Positions 25,662 through 33,698 of a stretch of 45,219 bases of DNA are shown here, piece after piece. The position numbers and the translations under genes were made by a program. Positions within the stretch are counted from its first letter, which is position 1, and each line of letters begins with the position of its first letter. The notes under the pieces were generated by a model that saw nothing but the letters and a program-made list of their open reading frames with translations, was not told the DNA's origin and searched no databases. The stretch lies in contig DAOUQC010000036.1 in assembly GCA_030625775.1 (NCBI GenBank), forward strand, positions 1 to 45,219, in the 5' to 3' direction. The stretch is from Verrucomicrobiota bacterium (GTDB taxonomy: Bacteria > Verrucomicrobiota > Verrucomicrobiia > Verrucomicrobiales > DEV007).

Positions 25662-25685
25662 AACCCTAAGTGACAAAATAGGGTT
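25662..25685. terminator. Hairpin downstream of the cNMP-binding gene
   Basis: AACCCTA and TAGGGTT form a 7-bp stem with a 10-nt loop, 8 bp past the stop of the leftward gene. No T run follows; weak terminator candidate. Confidence 0.4.
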
Positions 25686-25692
25686 CACCTCT

Positions 25693-26205
25693 CTAAGCTT
25701 CCGCCAGGGCAGATTTTTTCAAAGCCCGCAATTCCTTGTCCACTGTCGCCAGATACTCGGAAGTCGCGCTCAAACGGCGGGCTAACAACTTGGCGATGAA
25801 TTCATAGAGTGAAGCATAAAACGAAGGGTTCTCGTCTTTCGGCATCATATGCTCCAGAAATTTTTGATCCACAGCCAGGCAGAAAGCCTTACTTTTTGCT
25901 ACCACCGAAGCACTTCGGGTTTCATCCTCCAAGGCTGCCAATTCGCCAAAAATATCACCAATGGAAGATAGTGTGGTCAACGTATCATCGTCCTTGATGA
26001 CCTCGAGCTCTCCAGTCAGTAGAATATAAATGCGAGTGGCGTCGGCCCCCTCGGTAACAATGGCATCTCCAGGATCGCACTCTAAAACCGCGCTGGCGTC
26101 CAGCACGGCATTCAAATGTTCTTCGGAAAATGATTCCAAAAATGGAATCTGCCGCAGTTCATCCGGCATAGCCGCATCGTCGTGTATGTAGGCGAATTCT
26201 TTCAC
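25693..26205 (-). CDS. Cyclic nucleotide-binding (CRP-like) domain protein without DNA-binding domain
   Basis: A 170-residue protein, mostly one cNMP-binding barrel (about 15-130): the LECDPGDAIVTEGADATRIYILLTG-type strands and GDIFGELAALEDETRSASV, the phosphate-binding cassette with the conserved Glu and Arg positions. A helical tail of about 40 residues follows (FIAKLLARRLSATSEYLATV) and there is no helix-turn-helix, so it is not a CRP/FNR activator; it may regulate a partner by binding cAMP or cGMP. Start choice: GTG at 26205 gives VKEF at the N-terminus; TTG 26226 and ATG 26169 are alternatives. A decayed copy of its 3' end lies at 22.3 kb. Confidence 0.85.
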   Translation of the reverse strand: MKEFAYIHDDAAMPDELRQIPFLESFSEEHLNAVLDASAVLECDPGDAIVTEGADATRIYILLTGELEVIKDDDTLTTLSSIGDIFGELAALEDETRSASVVAKSKAFCLAVDQKFLEHMMPKDENPSFYASLYEFIAKLLARRLSATSEYLATVDKELRALKKSALAEA

Positions 26206-26260
26206 AGGTCTTAAGTATAAAGGCAAAATCTGCCAAAATGGAAGCCTGAATTACGGAAAG

Positions 26261-27703
26261 CTACGATTTCTTTTTCTTCCCTCCCACTTGCCCCGCTTCC
26301 CGAACCCCGCTTCCCTTGCGTTTCTGGAGTCTGTCACCAAGTTCAATACGGGCTTCTTCAGCAAAATTCTGCATCTTTTTCACCAGCTCAGGGTGCTGGT
26401 CGGCGACATTATCAGTCTCACTGACGTCCGTGCTGAGATCGTAGAGCTCCAATTCCTTCACTTTCCCCTGACTGTATTTCACCGGAGTCCCGCCTTTACC
26501 TCCAGAGATACCCGCCAGCGTTCTGTAAGAATGCGGAAGGTAAAGTTTCCATTTCCCCATCGATACCGCATGAAGTTCATTTTGTTTGTAATAATACCAG
26601 TAACCCTTATGCGGATTTTTCGTGCCAACTGGGCCACTGATCATTGGCCAGACATCCATTCCATCAATCGTATGTGCTGGCAATTTGGCTCCGATCAGCT
26701 TTGCCAAAGTAGGCAGAATATCGATGTTCATTCCTGGTTCGCTGCAAACCGTGCCTGCTGGAATTTTCCCCGGCCAACGCATCACGCAAGGCTCTCGCAC
26801 CCCGCCCTCCCAAGCTGTCCCCTTCCCCTCACGAAGAGGCAAAGCTGACCCTCCGTGTTCGCCATAACTCAACCACGGTCCATTATCCGAGGTGAATATC
26901 ACCAGGGTATTGTCATCGATGCCGTTTTCCTTGATAGCTTTCAAAACTTCCCCGACCGACCAGTCGATTTCCGAGATCACATCTCCATACAATCCCCGTT
27001 TGGTCTTGCCTCGAAACTTATCCGAAACATAAAGCGGCACATGCGGCTGGGGATGGGGCAGGTAGAGGAAAAAAGGCTTTTCCCTGTTTCGATGAATGAA
27101 ATCCACCGCACGCTCTGTGAGCCGGGTTGTCATCATCGTCTGATCCTCCTCACCCGCATGTCCGATCGTTTTTTCCCCTTCGATTAAAGGCAAGGGAGGA
27201 AACCTGTCTCCGGCCGTCGGATGTTTTGGCCACATGTCGTTTGAATAAGGGATGCCGTAGTACTCGTCAAAACCATGGCGCAATGGTAGGAACTCAGGAT
27301 GGTGCCCCAAATGCCATTTGCCAAAAATAGCCGTGGAGTAGCCCTGTTGCTTGAACATATCAGCCAAAGTCATCTCGCTGCCATTGATGCCATGGGTATT
27401 TTTAGGTCCCAGAGCACCATGAATCCCTACTCGATTGGGGTAACAACCCGTCAACATCGCCGTGCGCGAAGCCGAACACACGGCTTGCGCTGCATACCAT
27501 CGGGTGAAAATTCGCCCCTCGGCGGCCATACGGTCGATATTCGGGGTTTCAAAACCCTGGGCTCCGAACACGCCGATATCCTGATAGCCCTGGTCATCGG
27601 TGAAAATGATCACCACATTGGGTTGCTGTTTCTCAGCCAAGGTAGAAAAGGTGAGCAGCGTCAGGCTTGCACACAATAGGGATTTTTTTAAAATTTTAAA
27701 CAT
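26261..27703 (-). CDS. Secreted sulfatase (type I, CSASR active site)
   Basis: A 480-residue exported sulfatase. The signal peptide is at residues 5-23 (LKKSLLCASLTLLTFSTLA). FTDDQGYQD gives metal ligands. The formylglycine signature is C76-S-A-S-R-T-A-M-L-T-G. GKWHLGH and TSDNGPW are present. The C-terminus ends in a lysine-rich tail after GSGVREAGQVGG, possibly cell-surface related but unproven. It resembles the sulfatase at 8.8-10.2 kb more than the one at 20.5-22.1 kb. It is preceded by a GTATG-A-CATAC palindrome at 27744-27754 and two AAATAAGAC repeats (27757-27776). It lies downstream of the lacI-type gene on the same strand, 247 bp away, so separate promotion is likely. Confidence 0.93.
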   Translation of the reverse strand: MFKILKKSLLCASLTLLTFSTLAEKQQPNVVIIFTDDQGYQDIGVFGAQGFETPNIDRMAAEGRIFTRWYAAQAVCSASRTAMLTGCYPNRVGIHGALGPKNTHGINGSEMTLADMFKQQGYSTAIFGKWHLGHHPEFLPLRHGFDEYYGIPYSNDMWPKHPTAGDRFPPLPLIEGEKTIGHAGEEDQTMMTTRLTERAVDFIHRNREKPFFLYLPHPQPHVPLYVSDKFRGKTKRGLYGDVISEIDWSVGEVLKAIKENGIDDNTLVIFTSDNGPWLSYGEHGGSALPLREGKGTAWEGGVREPCVMRWPGKIPAGTVCSEPGMNIDILPTLAKLIGAKLPAHTIDGMDVWPMISGPVGTKNPHKGYWYYYKQNELHAVSMGKWKLYLPHSYRTLAGISGGKGGTPVKYSQGKVKELELYDLSTDVSETDNVADQHPELVKKMQNFAEEARIELGDRLQKRKGSGVREAGQVGGKKKKS

Positions 27704-27743
27704 AAAGCATTTAATTTAAATTAGTTACACAACTTATTACCTG

Positions 27744-27776
27744 GTATGACATACATAAATAAGACCCAAATAAGAC
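27744..27776. promoter_or_regulatory. Possible operator region before sulfatase
   Basis: GTATG-A-CATAC, an 11-bp palindrome, followed by two direct repeats AAATAAGAC separated by CC. It lies 41-73 bp upstream of the sulfatase start. The binding protein is unknown; short motifs may arise by chance in AT-rich DNA. Confidence 0.35.
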
Positions 27777-27950
27777 TTAAATCGAACTGAGCTCTATAAT
27801 ACCCAGCACTCAATCCATCTGATTTATTTCGAGCAACTTCCTATTCCTCTCCTCTTTGTGCGAGTAAAAAGACACACGCAATGACGCTATTCAAGAATCA
27901 CAAAACTGGACAAACCTTCTCAGCCCCTCCAAAATCAAGCGCCAGCTCTG

Positions 27951-28985
27951 TCACTCTTCCCTCACGACCAATTGCGGCTCAACCGTCAATTGAACTGGAC
28001 GCTGCTCACCCGGAAAGCGGGCCTGTACCAACAATTCATAAACCGCTCTTCGTCCCCTCTCCTCACCCGCAATATCAATCGTCGCAGGTCGCGGAGACAA
28101 TCCCGCCAGATAAGCCTCCTCATTATCACAGGATACGATGTCGATAGCTTCGCCCGGAGTCACACCACAACGATTGAGCTCCCGATAGACCAACGCTGCC
28201 ATCAAATCAGACGGAACAAACAATGCGGTTGGGCGAGGTTTGCAAGCCAGCAATTTTTTGATCCCCTCCGCCACCCTGGAATCGAGTTGCTTCAGCGATT
28301 TTTCCTCATCGGAAGAACAAGAATCCGTAAGGGCCAGATGATGAACTTTCACCCCGGCTGCTTTGACGCACTTCACAAAAGCTTCCCCTCTCGCCTGATA
28401 CGAAGGATTAAGATCATCCAGATTGAGGAAAGCCAGCGATTGATGGTCACGCCCCAGCAAATAGTCTGCCGCCATTTTTCCCGCGGCTTCGTTACCTGGA
28501 AGGATGGCATCCGCTCCGGCATTGGCGTGAGAGGTCAGCCACACCACCGGCTTGCCGAGCGACTTCCGTGAAATACCCGGCAACGATTCCACCCCTGCCA
28601 GCAATACACCATCTGCTCCCACCGCCCTAACCATTGTGGCAACATCCCCTTCATCACGAATATTACCCAACCACACGGAAATCCCCTCCCGCTCCGCCGC
28701 CTCGCGGGCTCCACGAAACATCTTCAATACAAAATCCGCATGACGTGTCAGGGAATGTTCAGTCACCAGAACTGCAATCAGCTTCACGTTTGATGAGCTC
28801 AAAGCATCCTGCTTGCGGCTACGCCTCTTACGCTTTTTGGGAGGCGTCGGCACAAACCCGAGCTCCTTCATCGCCTGTTTAACCTTGAGGCGGGTATGAG
28901 CTGAAACGGATGATGAGCCCGCAACTACCCGGGATACGGTCGCCTGGGAAACCCCGGCCAGCTCTGCTACTTTTGTCATGGACAT
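27951..28985 (-). CDS. LacI-family transcriptional regulator
   Basis: A 344-residue LacI-type repressor. The helix-turn-helix opens almost at once: MTKVAELAGVSQATVSRV, then the hinge helix KVKQAMKELGFVP. A basic linker (PPKKRKRRSRKQ) of unusual charge precedes the periplasmic-binding-protein-like effector domain, which runs from VKLIAVLVTEHS to the end. The start is ATG 28985 or 28979; ATGs at 29018 and 29039 would place the operator palindrome inside the coding region. It is divergent from a Gfo/Idh/MocA gene, with three matching palindromes in the shared region, so it probably controls itself and the catabolic cluster to its right. The ligand is likely a sugar or sugar derivative. Confidence 0.92.
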   Translation of the reverse strand: MSMTKVAELAGVSQATVSRVVAGSSSVSAHTRLKVKQAMKELGFVPTPPKKRKRRSRKQDALSSSNVKLIAVLVTEHSLTRHADFVLKMFRGAREAAEREGISVWLGNIRDEGDVATMVRAVGADGVLLAGVESLPGISRKSLGKPVVWLTSHANAGADAILPGNEAAGKMAADYLLGRDHQSLAFLNLDDLNPSYQARGEAFVKCVKAAGVKVHHLALTDSCSSDEEKSLKQLDSRVAEGIKKLLACKPRPTALFVPSDLMAALVYRELNRCGVTPGEAIDIVSCDNEEAYLAGLSPRPATIDIAGEERGRRAVYELLVQARFPGEQRPVQLTVEPQLVVREE

Positions 28986-29011
28986 GGTGATCGTAGTTCG
29001 TAAATGGTTAC

Positions 29012-29026
29012 TATACATTATGTATA
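29012..29026. promoter_or_regulatory. LacI operator candidate O1 (before lacI-type gene)
   Basis: TATACAT-T-ATGTATA, a perfect 15-bp palindrome, 26 bp upstream of the regulator start. Same arms as the two sites 160-180 bp away. Confidence 0.75.
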
Positions 29027-29169
29027 AGGAATAATTCAAGAGCTTTTAACGCAAAGGAGGAAAAAATCGAGATTCTGAGATACTAATTTCACCACAAAAG
29101 CAGCTATTTTTCTTAAATAACTGAACATCATCTCACAAACCTTGTATATAATTTCTCTTTGACTCCTCT

Positions 29170-29183
29170 TATACACATGTATA
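29170..29183. promoter_or_regulatory. LacI operator candidate O2
   Basis: TATACA-CA-TGTATA, perfect 6-bp arms. Its centre is 22 bp (about two helical turns) from O3 and about 157 bp from O1. Confidence 0.72.
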
Positions 29184-29189
29184 TTACTA

Positions 29190-29207
29190 TTATACATTTA
29201 TGTATAA
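29190..29207. promoter_or_regulatory. LacI operator candidate O3
   Basis: TTATACAT-TT-ATGTATAA, perfect 8-bp arms, ending 23 bp before the Gfo/Idh start. It is the longest of the three copies. Confidence 0.77.
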
Positions 29208-29230
29208 GAATGAATTAACTATCTGAACCC

Positions 29231-30553
29231 ATGCCCCAAGCAGCCAAGCCCACTCGTCGCGACTTCGTCAAAAAATCCTCCGCTCTGGCGGGCTCCGTCG
29301 CCATCGCTGGATTTGCCAGCTCCTCTATCACCGGACACGCAGCCGATAACAAAACACTGAAGCTCGGACTTATAGGCTGTGGCGGACGAGGTTCCGGCGC
29401 TGCTCGCCAGGCCCTGATCGCCGATGACAAGGTTGAACTGGTGGCAATGGCGGATGTCTTTGATCATCAATTACAGAACAGCTTGGAGACTTTGCAAAAA
29501 ACCGAAGTCGGTGAGCGGGTCAAAGTGAACAAGGGCCGGCAATATCTGGGACTCGATGCCTATGAAAAAATGTTAGCCAGTGATGTTGATGTCGTTATTC
29601 TAGCCACTCCCCCGGCCTTCCGGCCACAGTTCATTGACGCCGCGATCGACGCAGGAAAACACGTATTTGCAGAAAAACCCGGTGCAACGGATGTCGCCGG
29701 TGCACTGAGCATTCTCGAGTCTGCAAAAAAAGCAGCGGAAAAAGGATTGTTTCTGGTCGCTGGTCTGCAAGGCAGATACGAAGCGCAACCCATCGAGATG
29801 GTCAAGCGCCTGCACGCGGGTGACATCGGCGATCTCACTTCGATGCGCATGACACGTTATCTCGGACCGGTAAAAGTTCACGAGCGCAAGGAAGATATGA
29901 CCGACCTCGAATACCAGATCGCCAACTGGCAGTACTTCACCTGGTTATCCGGCGACGGCATGGTGGAATTATTCATTCATGAAATCGACCGTATGGCCTG
30001 GATCGCCGGAGAATATCCGGAAAGCTGTCTGGCAACCGGCGGGCGCCAGACACGCATTGAGGAAAAACACGGCCATGTCTTCGATCATTTTGCCGCCTGT
30101 TATAAATTCCCCAGTGGTTTGGAACTCTACGCTTCGACCCGTCAGCAACTCGGCTGCGACCGAACCTTTGAAATGGTGGTCAACGGTAACAAGGGACGCT
30201 GTATCGGAAACGGAAAAGTTGATTTCACCATCGAGGGCGACAAAGCCTGGGCATCGATTGATAAAAGCGGATCTCGTAGAAGTCGTAAAGCGAGCGGACA
30301 ACAAGGGCATCAACTCGAACACAATGCCATGTATGCCGCCCTGCGCTCGGGAGGCTACATCAACAACGGCGACTATCTGGCCAAGTCTACTCTGATGGCC
30401 ATCATGGCGAGAGACTCCGCTTACAGTGGCAAGAACATCACCTGGAAGGACATGATCAAAAAACCACAACGCCTCGTCCCTACCGAACTCAGTTGGGATA
30501 TGGAACTCCCAAAATGGAAAGTCGCTATGCCCGGCCAACATGGAATCATTTAA
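29231..30553 (+). CDS. Tat-exported Gfo/Idh/MocA-family oxidoreductase
   Basis: A 440-residue NAD(P)-dependent sugar oxidoreductase. The N-terminus has a Tat signal: T8-R-R-D-F-V-K followed by a hydrophobic stretch (LAGSVAIAGFASSSI) and a cleavage region near HAAD. The Rossmann motif GLIGCGGRG follows, then AEKPGATDV with the conserved EKP lysine, and a C-terminal alpha/beta domain with an EIDRMAW helix. The family oxidises or reduces hydroxyls of sugars and inositols, and in some members acts as a glycosidase. Tat export implies folding with cofactor before secretion. First gene of the LacI-controlled set; its promoter region carries two operator palindromes. Confidence 0.94.
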   Translation: MPQAAKPTRRDFVKKSSALAGSVAIAGFASSSITGHAADNKTLKLGLIGCGGRGSGAARQALIADDKVELVAMADVFDHQLQNSLETLQKTEVGERVKVNKGRQYLGLDAYEKMLASDVDVVILATPPAFRPQFIDAAIDAGKHVFAEKPGATDVAGALSILESAKKAAEKGLFLVAGLQGRYEAQPIEMVKRLHAGDIGDLTSMRMTRYLGPVKVHERKEDMTDLEYQIANWQYFTWLSGDGMVELFIHEIDRMAWIAGEYPESCLATGGRQTRIEEKHGHVFDHFAACYKFPSGLELYASTRQQLGCDRTFEMVVNGNKGRCIGNGKVDFTIEGDKAWASIDKSGSRRSRKASGQQGHQLEHNAMYAALRSGGYINNGDYLAKSTLMAIMARDSAYSGKNITWKDMIKKPQRLVPTELSWDMELPKWKVAMPGQHGII

Positions 30554-30599
30554 CTAAGCATTTTTGATTTATCATTCAGAATTTGTGAGATTTTTGGGA

Positions 30600-30697
30600 T
30601 GTATTCGGTAGGGCGAGCTGTCCCTGGCGAGCCGCAGAACAACTCTAAATCGAACGGCTCAGCGGGACGCTTCGCCTTACCTAGTCGCTCAAATACA
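30600..30697. repeat. Long hairpin repeat, 98 bp
   Basis: Outer TGTATT/AATACA arms, then GGTAGGGCGA with TCGCCTTACC (one mismatch), GTCCC with GGGAC, and GAGCCG with CGGCTC. The arms nest in correct order with short unpaired bulges. It has the look of a dispersed intergenic repeat. It separates the Gfo/Idh and DUF3604 genes. Confidence 0.65.
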
Positions 30698-30713
30698 CAC
30701 ACTCTTTTTACTT

Positions 30714-32231
30714 ATGACTTATTCTGATCTTCAACCCTACTACGGTGATATTCACAATCACTGTAACATTTCCTACGGTCTTGGTTCGCTCGAAGACGCG
30801 CTGGCCAATGCGCGGGAGCGGCTCGATTTTGTATCGATCACCGGACATGCTCACTGGCCGGATATGCCGGAGCCAAATGAACGAGTCCAGCATATCATCG
30901 ACTTTCATGAAGAGGGTTTTGCCAAACTAAAAAAGGGCTGGCGGGCTATGATGAAGACCCTGCGTGAGACCGATGAAGAAGGAAGTTTCATCGTTTACCC
31001 TGCTTTTGAAGTTCACTTCTGTGCCACGGGTGACCGCAATGTGCTCTACAAGGATCTGGAGGGCGATATTCTCTATCCGAAAGATCTGAACGACCTGAAC
31101 AACCAGCTTCGGGAACTGAGAAAACAAGGGCACGACAGTCTGGCCCAACCGCATCATGTCGGTTATAAAACAGGCACCCGTGGGATCGACTGGGCGACTT
31201 TCGACCCGGAGTTCGCTCCGGTCACCGAGATGTTGTCGATGCACGGGTGCTCGGAAAGCAGCGAGAACCCCCTACCCTTCCTGCATGTCATGGGCCCCTC
31301 TGATTGGGAAAGCACTATTCAATACGGACTCGCCCAGGGAAATATTTTCGGCTTCACTGGTGGAACGGATCATCACAGTGGCCACCCCGGAAGTTACGGT
31401 CACGGTTTGACCGGCGTCTGGGCAAAAAATCTTAGCCGTGACGCCATCTGGGAAGCCATGTATCAACGCCGCACCTGGGCGATGACCGGTGACCGCATTG
31501 ATTTGAAATTTGCGATTAACGATCAGCCCATGGGCTCTGTCATCGAACCCTCTATGGAAAACAACATCACTCTCGATGTTGCCGCCGGCGCAGCCATCGA
31601 CTACGTGGATATCATCAAGAACAACCGTTTGTTAAAACGGTTTTCCCAATGTGATTTCGAAAGCCTGGAACCCCGCGACACCATCTGCACCAAGCTGCAT
31701 CTAGAACTCGGTTGGGGGCCGCGGAAAAAGACCCAGGATTGGGAAGTTGAATTCGGAATCCAGGAGGGAAAAATCCTCCAGGTCGAACCCCGTTTCAGAG
31801 GTCAACAAGTCGTCTCTCCACTCGAAGCCGAGGGTGAAAATGAATCCCACTACACAGCGCACGTAATTCAAAGCTCCGACACCGCCGTCAATTTTTCTGC
31901 TGTCAGCGGAGGCAATGCAAACAACTTCAGTCCCAATATGCAGGGTATGTGCCTGGAAGTTGAAGCATCTCGAGATGCTACAGTTTACGCCGTCATCAAC
32001 GGCAAAACCTGGCAGTGGCCACTCTCCACCTTGATCGAAGGAGCCCGCTCCGATCTCACCAATGGTATCGAATCCCCCGCCCTGCGCATCCATCGCGCCG
32101 CCCAACCGGAAGAACTCAAGTGGCACTGCCAATTCAAAGACGACAGCAACAACGGGGATTTCTACTACACCCGCGTCCGCCAGAAAAACGAACAATGGGC
32201 CTGGTCCTCCCCCATATTCATCAGATCTTAA
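30714..32231 (+). CDS. DUF3604/PHP-like metallohydrolase, cytoplasmic form
   Basis: A 505-residue protein with no export signal. The N-terminal half has PHP-type metal ligands: YYGDIHNHC with His14 and His16, ITGHAHW (His45 and His47), LAQPHHVGY and GGTDHHSGHPGS. The C-terminal half is beta-rich and ends WAWSSPIFI. It matches the DUF3604 (PF12228)-type family, related to PHP phosphoesterases and CehA/McbA hydrolases; substrates in PVC bacteria are not established. A Tat-exported paralogue lies at 42.5-44.1 kb and shares the same motifs and the same end. Position between Gfo/Idh genes and a permease argues for a sugar-derivative substrate (inference). Confidence 0.85.
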   Translation: MTYSDLQPYYGDIHNHCNISYGLGSLEDALANARERLDFVSITGHAHWPDMPEPNERVQHIIDFHEEGFAKLKKGWRAMMKTLRETDEEGSFIVYPAFEVHFCATGDRNVLYKDLEGDILYPKDLNDLNNQLRELRKQGHDSLAQPHHVGYKTGTRGIDWATFDPEFAPVTEMLSMHGCSESSENPLPFLHVMGPSDWESTIQYGLAQGNIFGFTGGTDHHSGHPGSYGHGLTGVWAKNLSRDAIWEAMYQRRTWAMTGDRIDLKFAINDQPMGSVIEPSMENNITLDVAAGAAIDYVDIIKNNRLLKRFSQCDFESLEPRDTICTKLHLELGWGPRKKTQDWEVEFGIQEGKILQVEPRFRGQQVVSPLEAEGENESHYTAHVIQSSDTAVNFSAVSGGNANNFSPNMQGMCLEVEASRDATVYAVINGKTWQWPLSTLIEGARSDLTNGIESPALRIHRAAQPEELKWHCQFKDDSNNGDFYYTRVRQKNEQWAWSSPIFIRS

Positions 32232-32363
32232 TTCAAAACTCACTACTCAAAACTCCTCCCTCCCCTACCTTCCTCAGAAAATAACTTCATGTTCTTCAAT
32301 TCCTTCATGATAATATTTTTCCCGGATTGCCTCCCCTTGGTAAACTCCGCTTGCCTCTTCTTC

Positions 32364-32398
32364 TGAATCCTGAATCCTGAATTCTAACTCCTTCCTCC
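32364..32398. repeat. Heptamer tandem repeat running to a start codon
   Basis: Five 7-bp units: TGAATCC, TGAATCC, TGAATTC, TAACTCC, TTCCTCC. One base (C) separates the array from the ATG of the MFS gene at 32400. No Shine-Dalgarno sequence is present; the last unit contains CCTCC. Confidence 0.75.
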
Positions 32399-32399
32399 C

Positions 32400-33677
32400 A
32401 TGCCCCGCCACTACACCAAGCTCAGCGCCATGATGTTCTTCCAGTTCGGCATCTACGGCCTCTGGTTGCCGATTGCCGGTAAATTTCTGACAGCCGACCC
32501 TGTTGAAAAAGGTGGACTCGGTTTCTCCGAAGGCCAGATGGGAATGATCGTCGGATTTGCGGCATCGATTGGCGCGCTTTGCTCCCCTCTGATTGTTCAG
32601 TTTGCGGATCGCCGATTTCCCGCACAACGAGTTCTCGGCGTACTGATGATGATCGGTGGACTGTTAAAAATTGCCGTCTATCCCCAATCGACATTCATCG
32701 CGTGGCTTTTACTTTCCGTTTCTTTCACCCTGATGTTCATGCCTGCCGCAGCCATTTGTAATGCTCTGGCAATGCGAAATCTCGATGACCCGGATCGCCA
32801 GTTTCCCGGAGTGCGGCTCTGGACTGCGGTAGGCTGGGTTCTATGCGGATGGACTTTTTCTTTTCTCGTGTTGAAAACAAACGTCGAGCCGAGCTGGCTG
32901 CCTCCGTTTTTCAAAGGTGACGACGTGCCCATGGTTGCTGCCGAGATGAAAAAATCTGTGATGTGGTCGGGAATTATTGCCTTTTTCTACGGAGTCTGGG
33001 CTTTTTTCTTTTTGCCAAAAGCCCCGCCTTTTGAATCCAAATCAAAACGCCCCGCGATTGCGGATGCCTTTGCTTTGCTGAAAATTCCGTCTATTGCCGT
33101 TTTACTAACCGTTACCCTGATCATCAGCCCGATGAATCATCTCTATTTCATGCAATGCGCAAAGTTCCTGGGAGAGGCGGGATTAAGCGATGCTTACCTG
33201 TTACCAGCGATGGCACTCGGCCAGATTTGTGAAATATTAATGTATATCGTTCTCGGTAGATTGCTTCCGAAAATCGGATTTAAAGCCATCCTGTCGATTG
33301 GAATCACCGCCTATGCCTTTCGCTTCTTTCTATTCGGGACACTCGGAATTCCGATGTGGTTAATCATTGCCGGCCTGGGTGTTCACGGACTTTGTTATGC
33401 ATTTTTTACCAGCACTTGTTTTATTTACATGAATAAAATCGCAGCTAAAAATGTGGCTAATTCCGCACAATCTGTTTTCAACTTTATCTGGTATGGTATC
33501 GGCCCTCTATTGGCGGTTCTAATGAACGGTTTACTCGCCAAATTTTTTGCTGGAGGAAATAGATTCGTTTATGCCGAATTCCAACCGTTTTGGTATTCGC
33601 TTGGAGTGATTTCCCTGGTCGGGCTTATCGTTTTTCTCCTTTGCTTTCGCGAACAAAAAGACAGCACTGCATCCTGA
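32400..33677 (+). CDS. MFS transporter (nucleoside/sugar:H+ symporter-like)
   Basis: A 425-residue inner-membrane permease with about 12 hydrophobic segments. It opens KLSAMMFFQFGIYGLWLPI and has GMIVGFAASIGALCSPLI and the cytoplasmic loop ADRRFPAQR between helices 2 and 3. The first-helix pattern and the PVC-specific GGLGFSEGQMGMI segment resemble NupG-type MFS proteins. Placed between DUF3604 and Gfo/Idh genes, it probably imports the substrate handled by the cluster. No ribosome-binding site is visible; the 5' flank is a heptamer repeat. Confidence 0.88.
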   Translation: MPRHYTKLSAMMFFQFGIYGLWLPIAGKFLTADPVEKGGLGFSEGQMGMIVGFAASIGALCSPLIVQFADRRFPAQRVLGVLMMIGGLLKIAVYPQSTFIAWLLLSVSFTLMFMPAAAICNALAMRNLDDPDRQFPGVRLWTAVGWVLCGWTFSFLVLKTNVEPSWLPPFFKGDDVPMVAAEMKKSVMWSGIIAFFYGVWAFFFLPKAPPFESKSKRPAIADAFALLKIPSIAVLLTVTLIISPMNHLYFMQCAKFLGEAGLSDAYLLPAMALGQICEILMYIVLGRLLPKIGFKAILSIGITAYAFRFFLFGTLGIPMWLIIAGLGVHGLCYAFFTSTCFIYMNKIAAKNVANSAQSVFNFIWYGIGPLLAVLMNGLLAKFFAGGNRFVYAEFQPFWYSLGVISLVGLIVFLLCFREQKDSTAS

Positions 33678-33698
33678 TTTTAACCAACTTTATCACGA

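Larger units (their letters stand above)
25101..25692. other. Decayed intergenic region with insertion-sequence debris
   Basis: No intact gene is seen between the kinase and the cNMP-binding gene. It contains the istB remnant described separately, low-complexity AT-rich DNA at 25100-25200, and a hairpin (AACCCTA/TAGGGTT) at 25662-25685 next to the end of the cNMP-binding gene. A TACCCCCC at 25649-25656 matches an end of the 106-bp palindrome near 11.7 kb. Confidence 0.6.
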
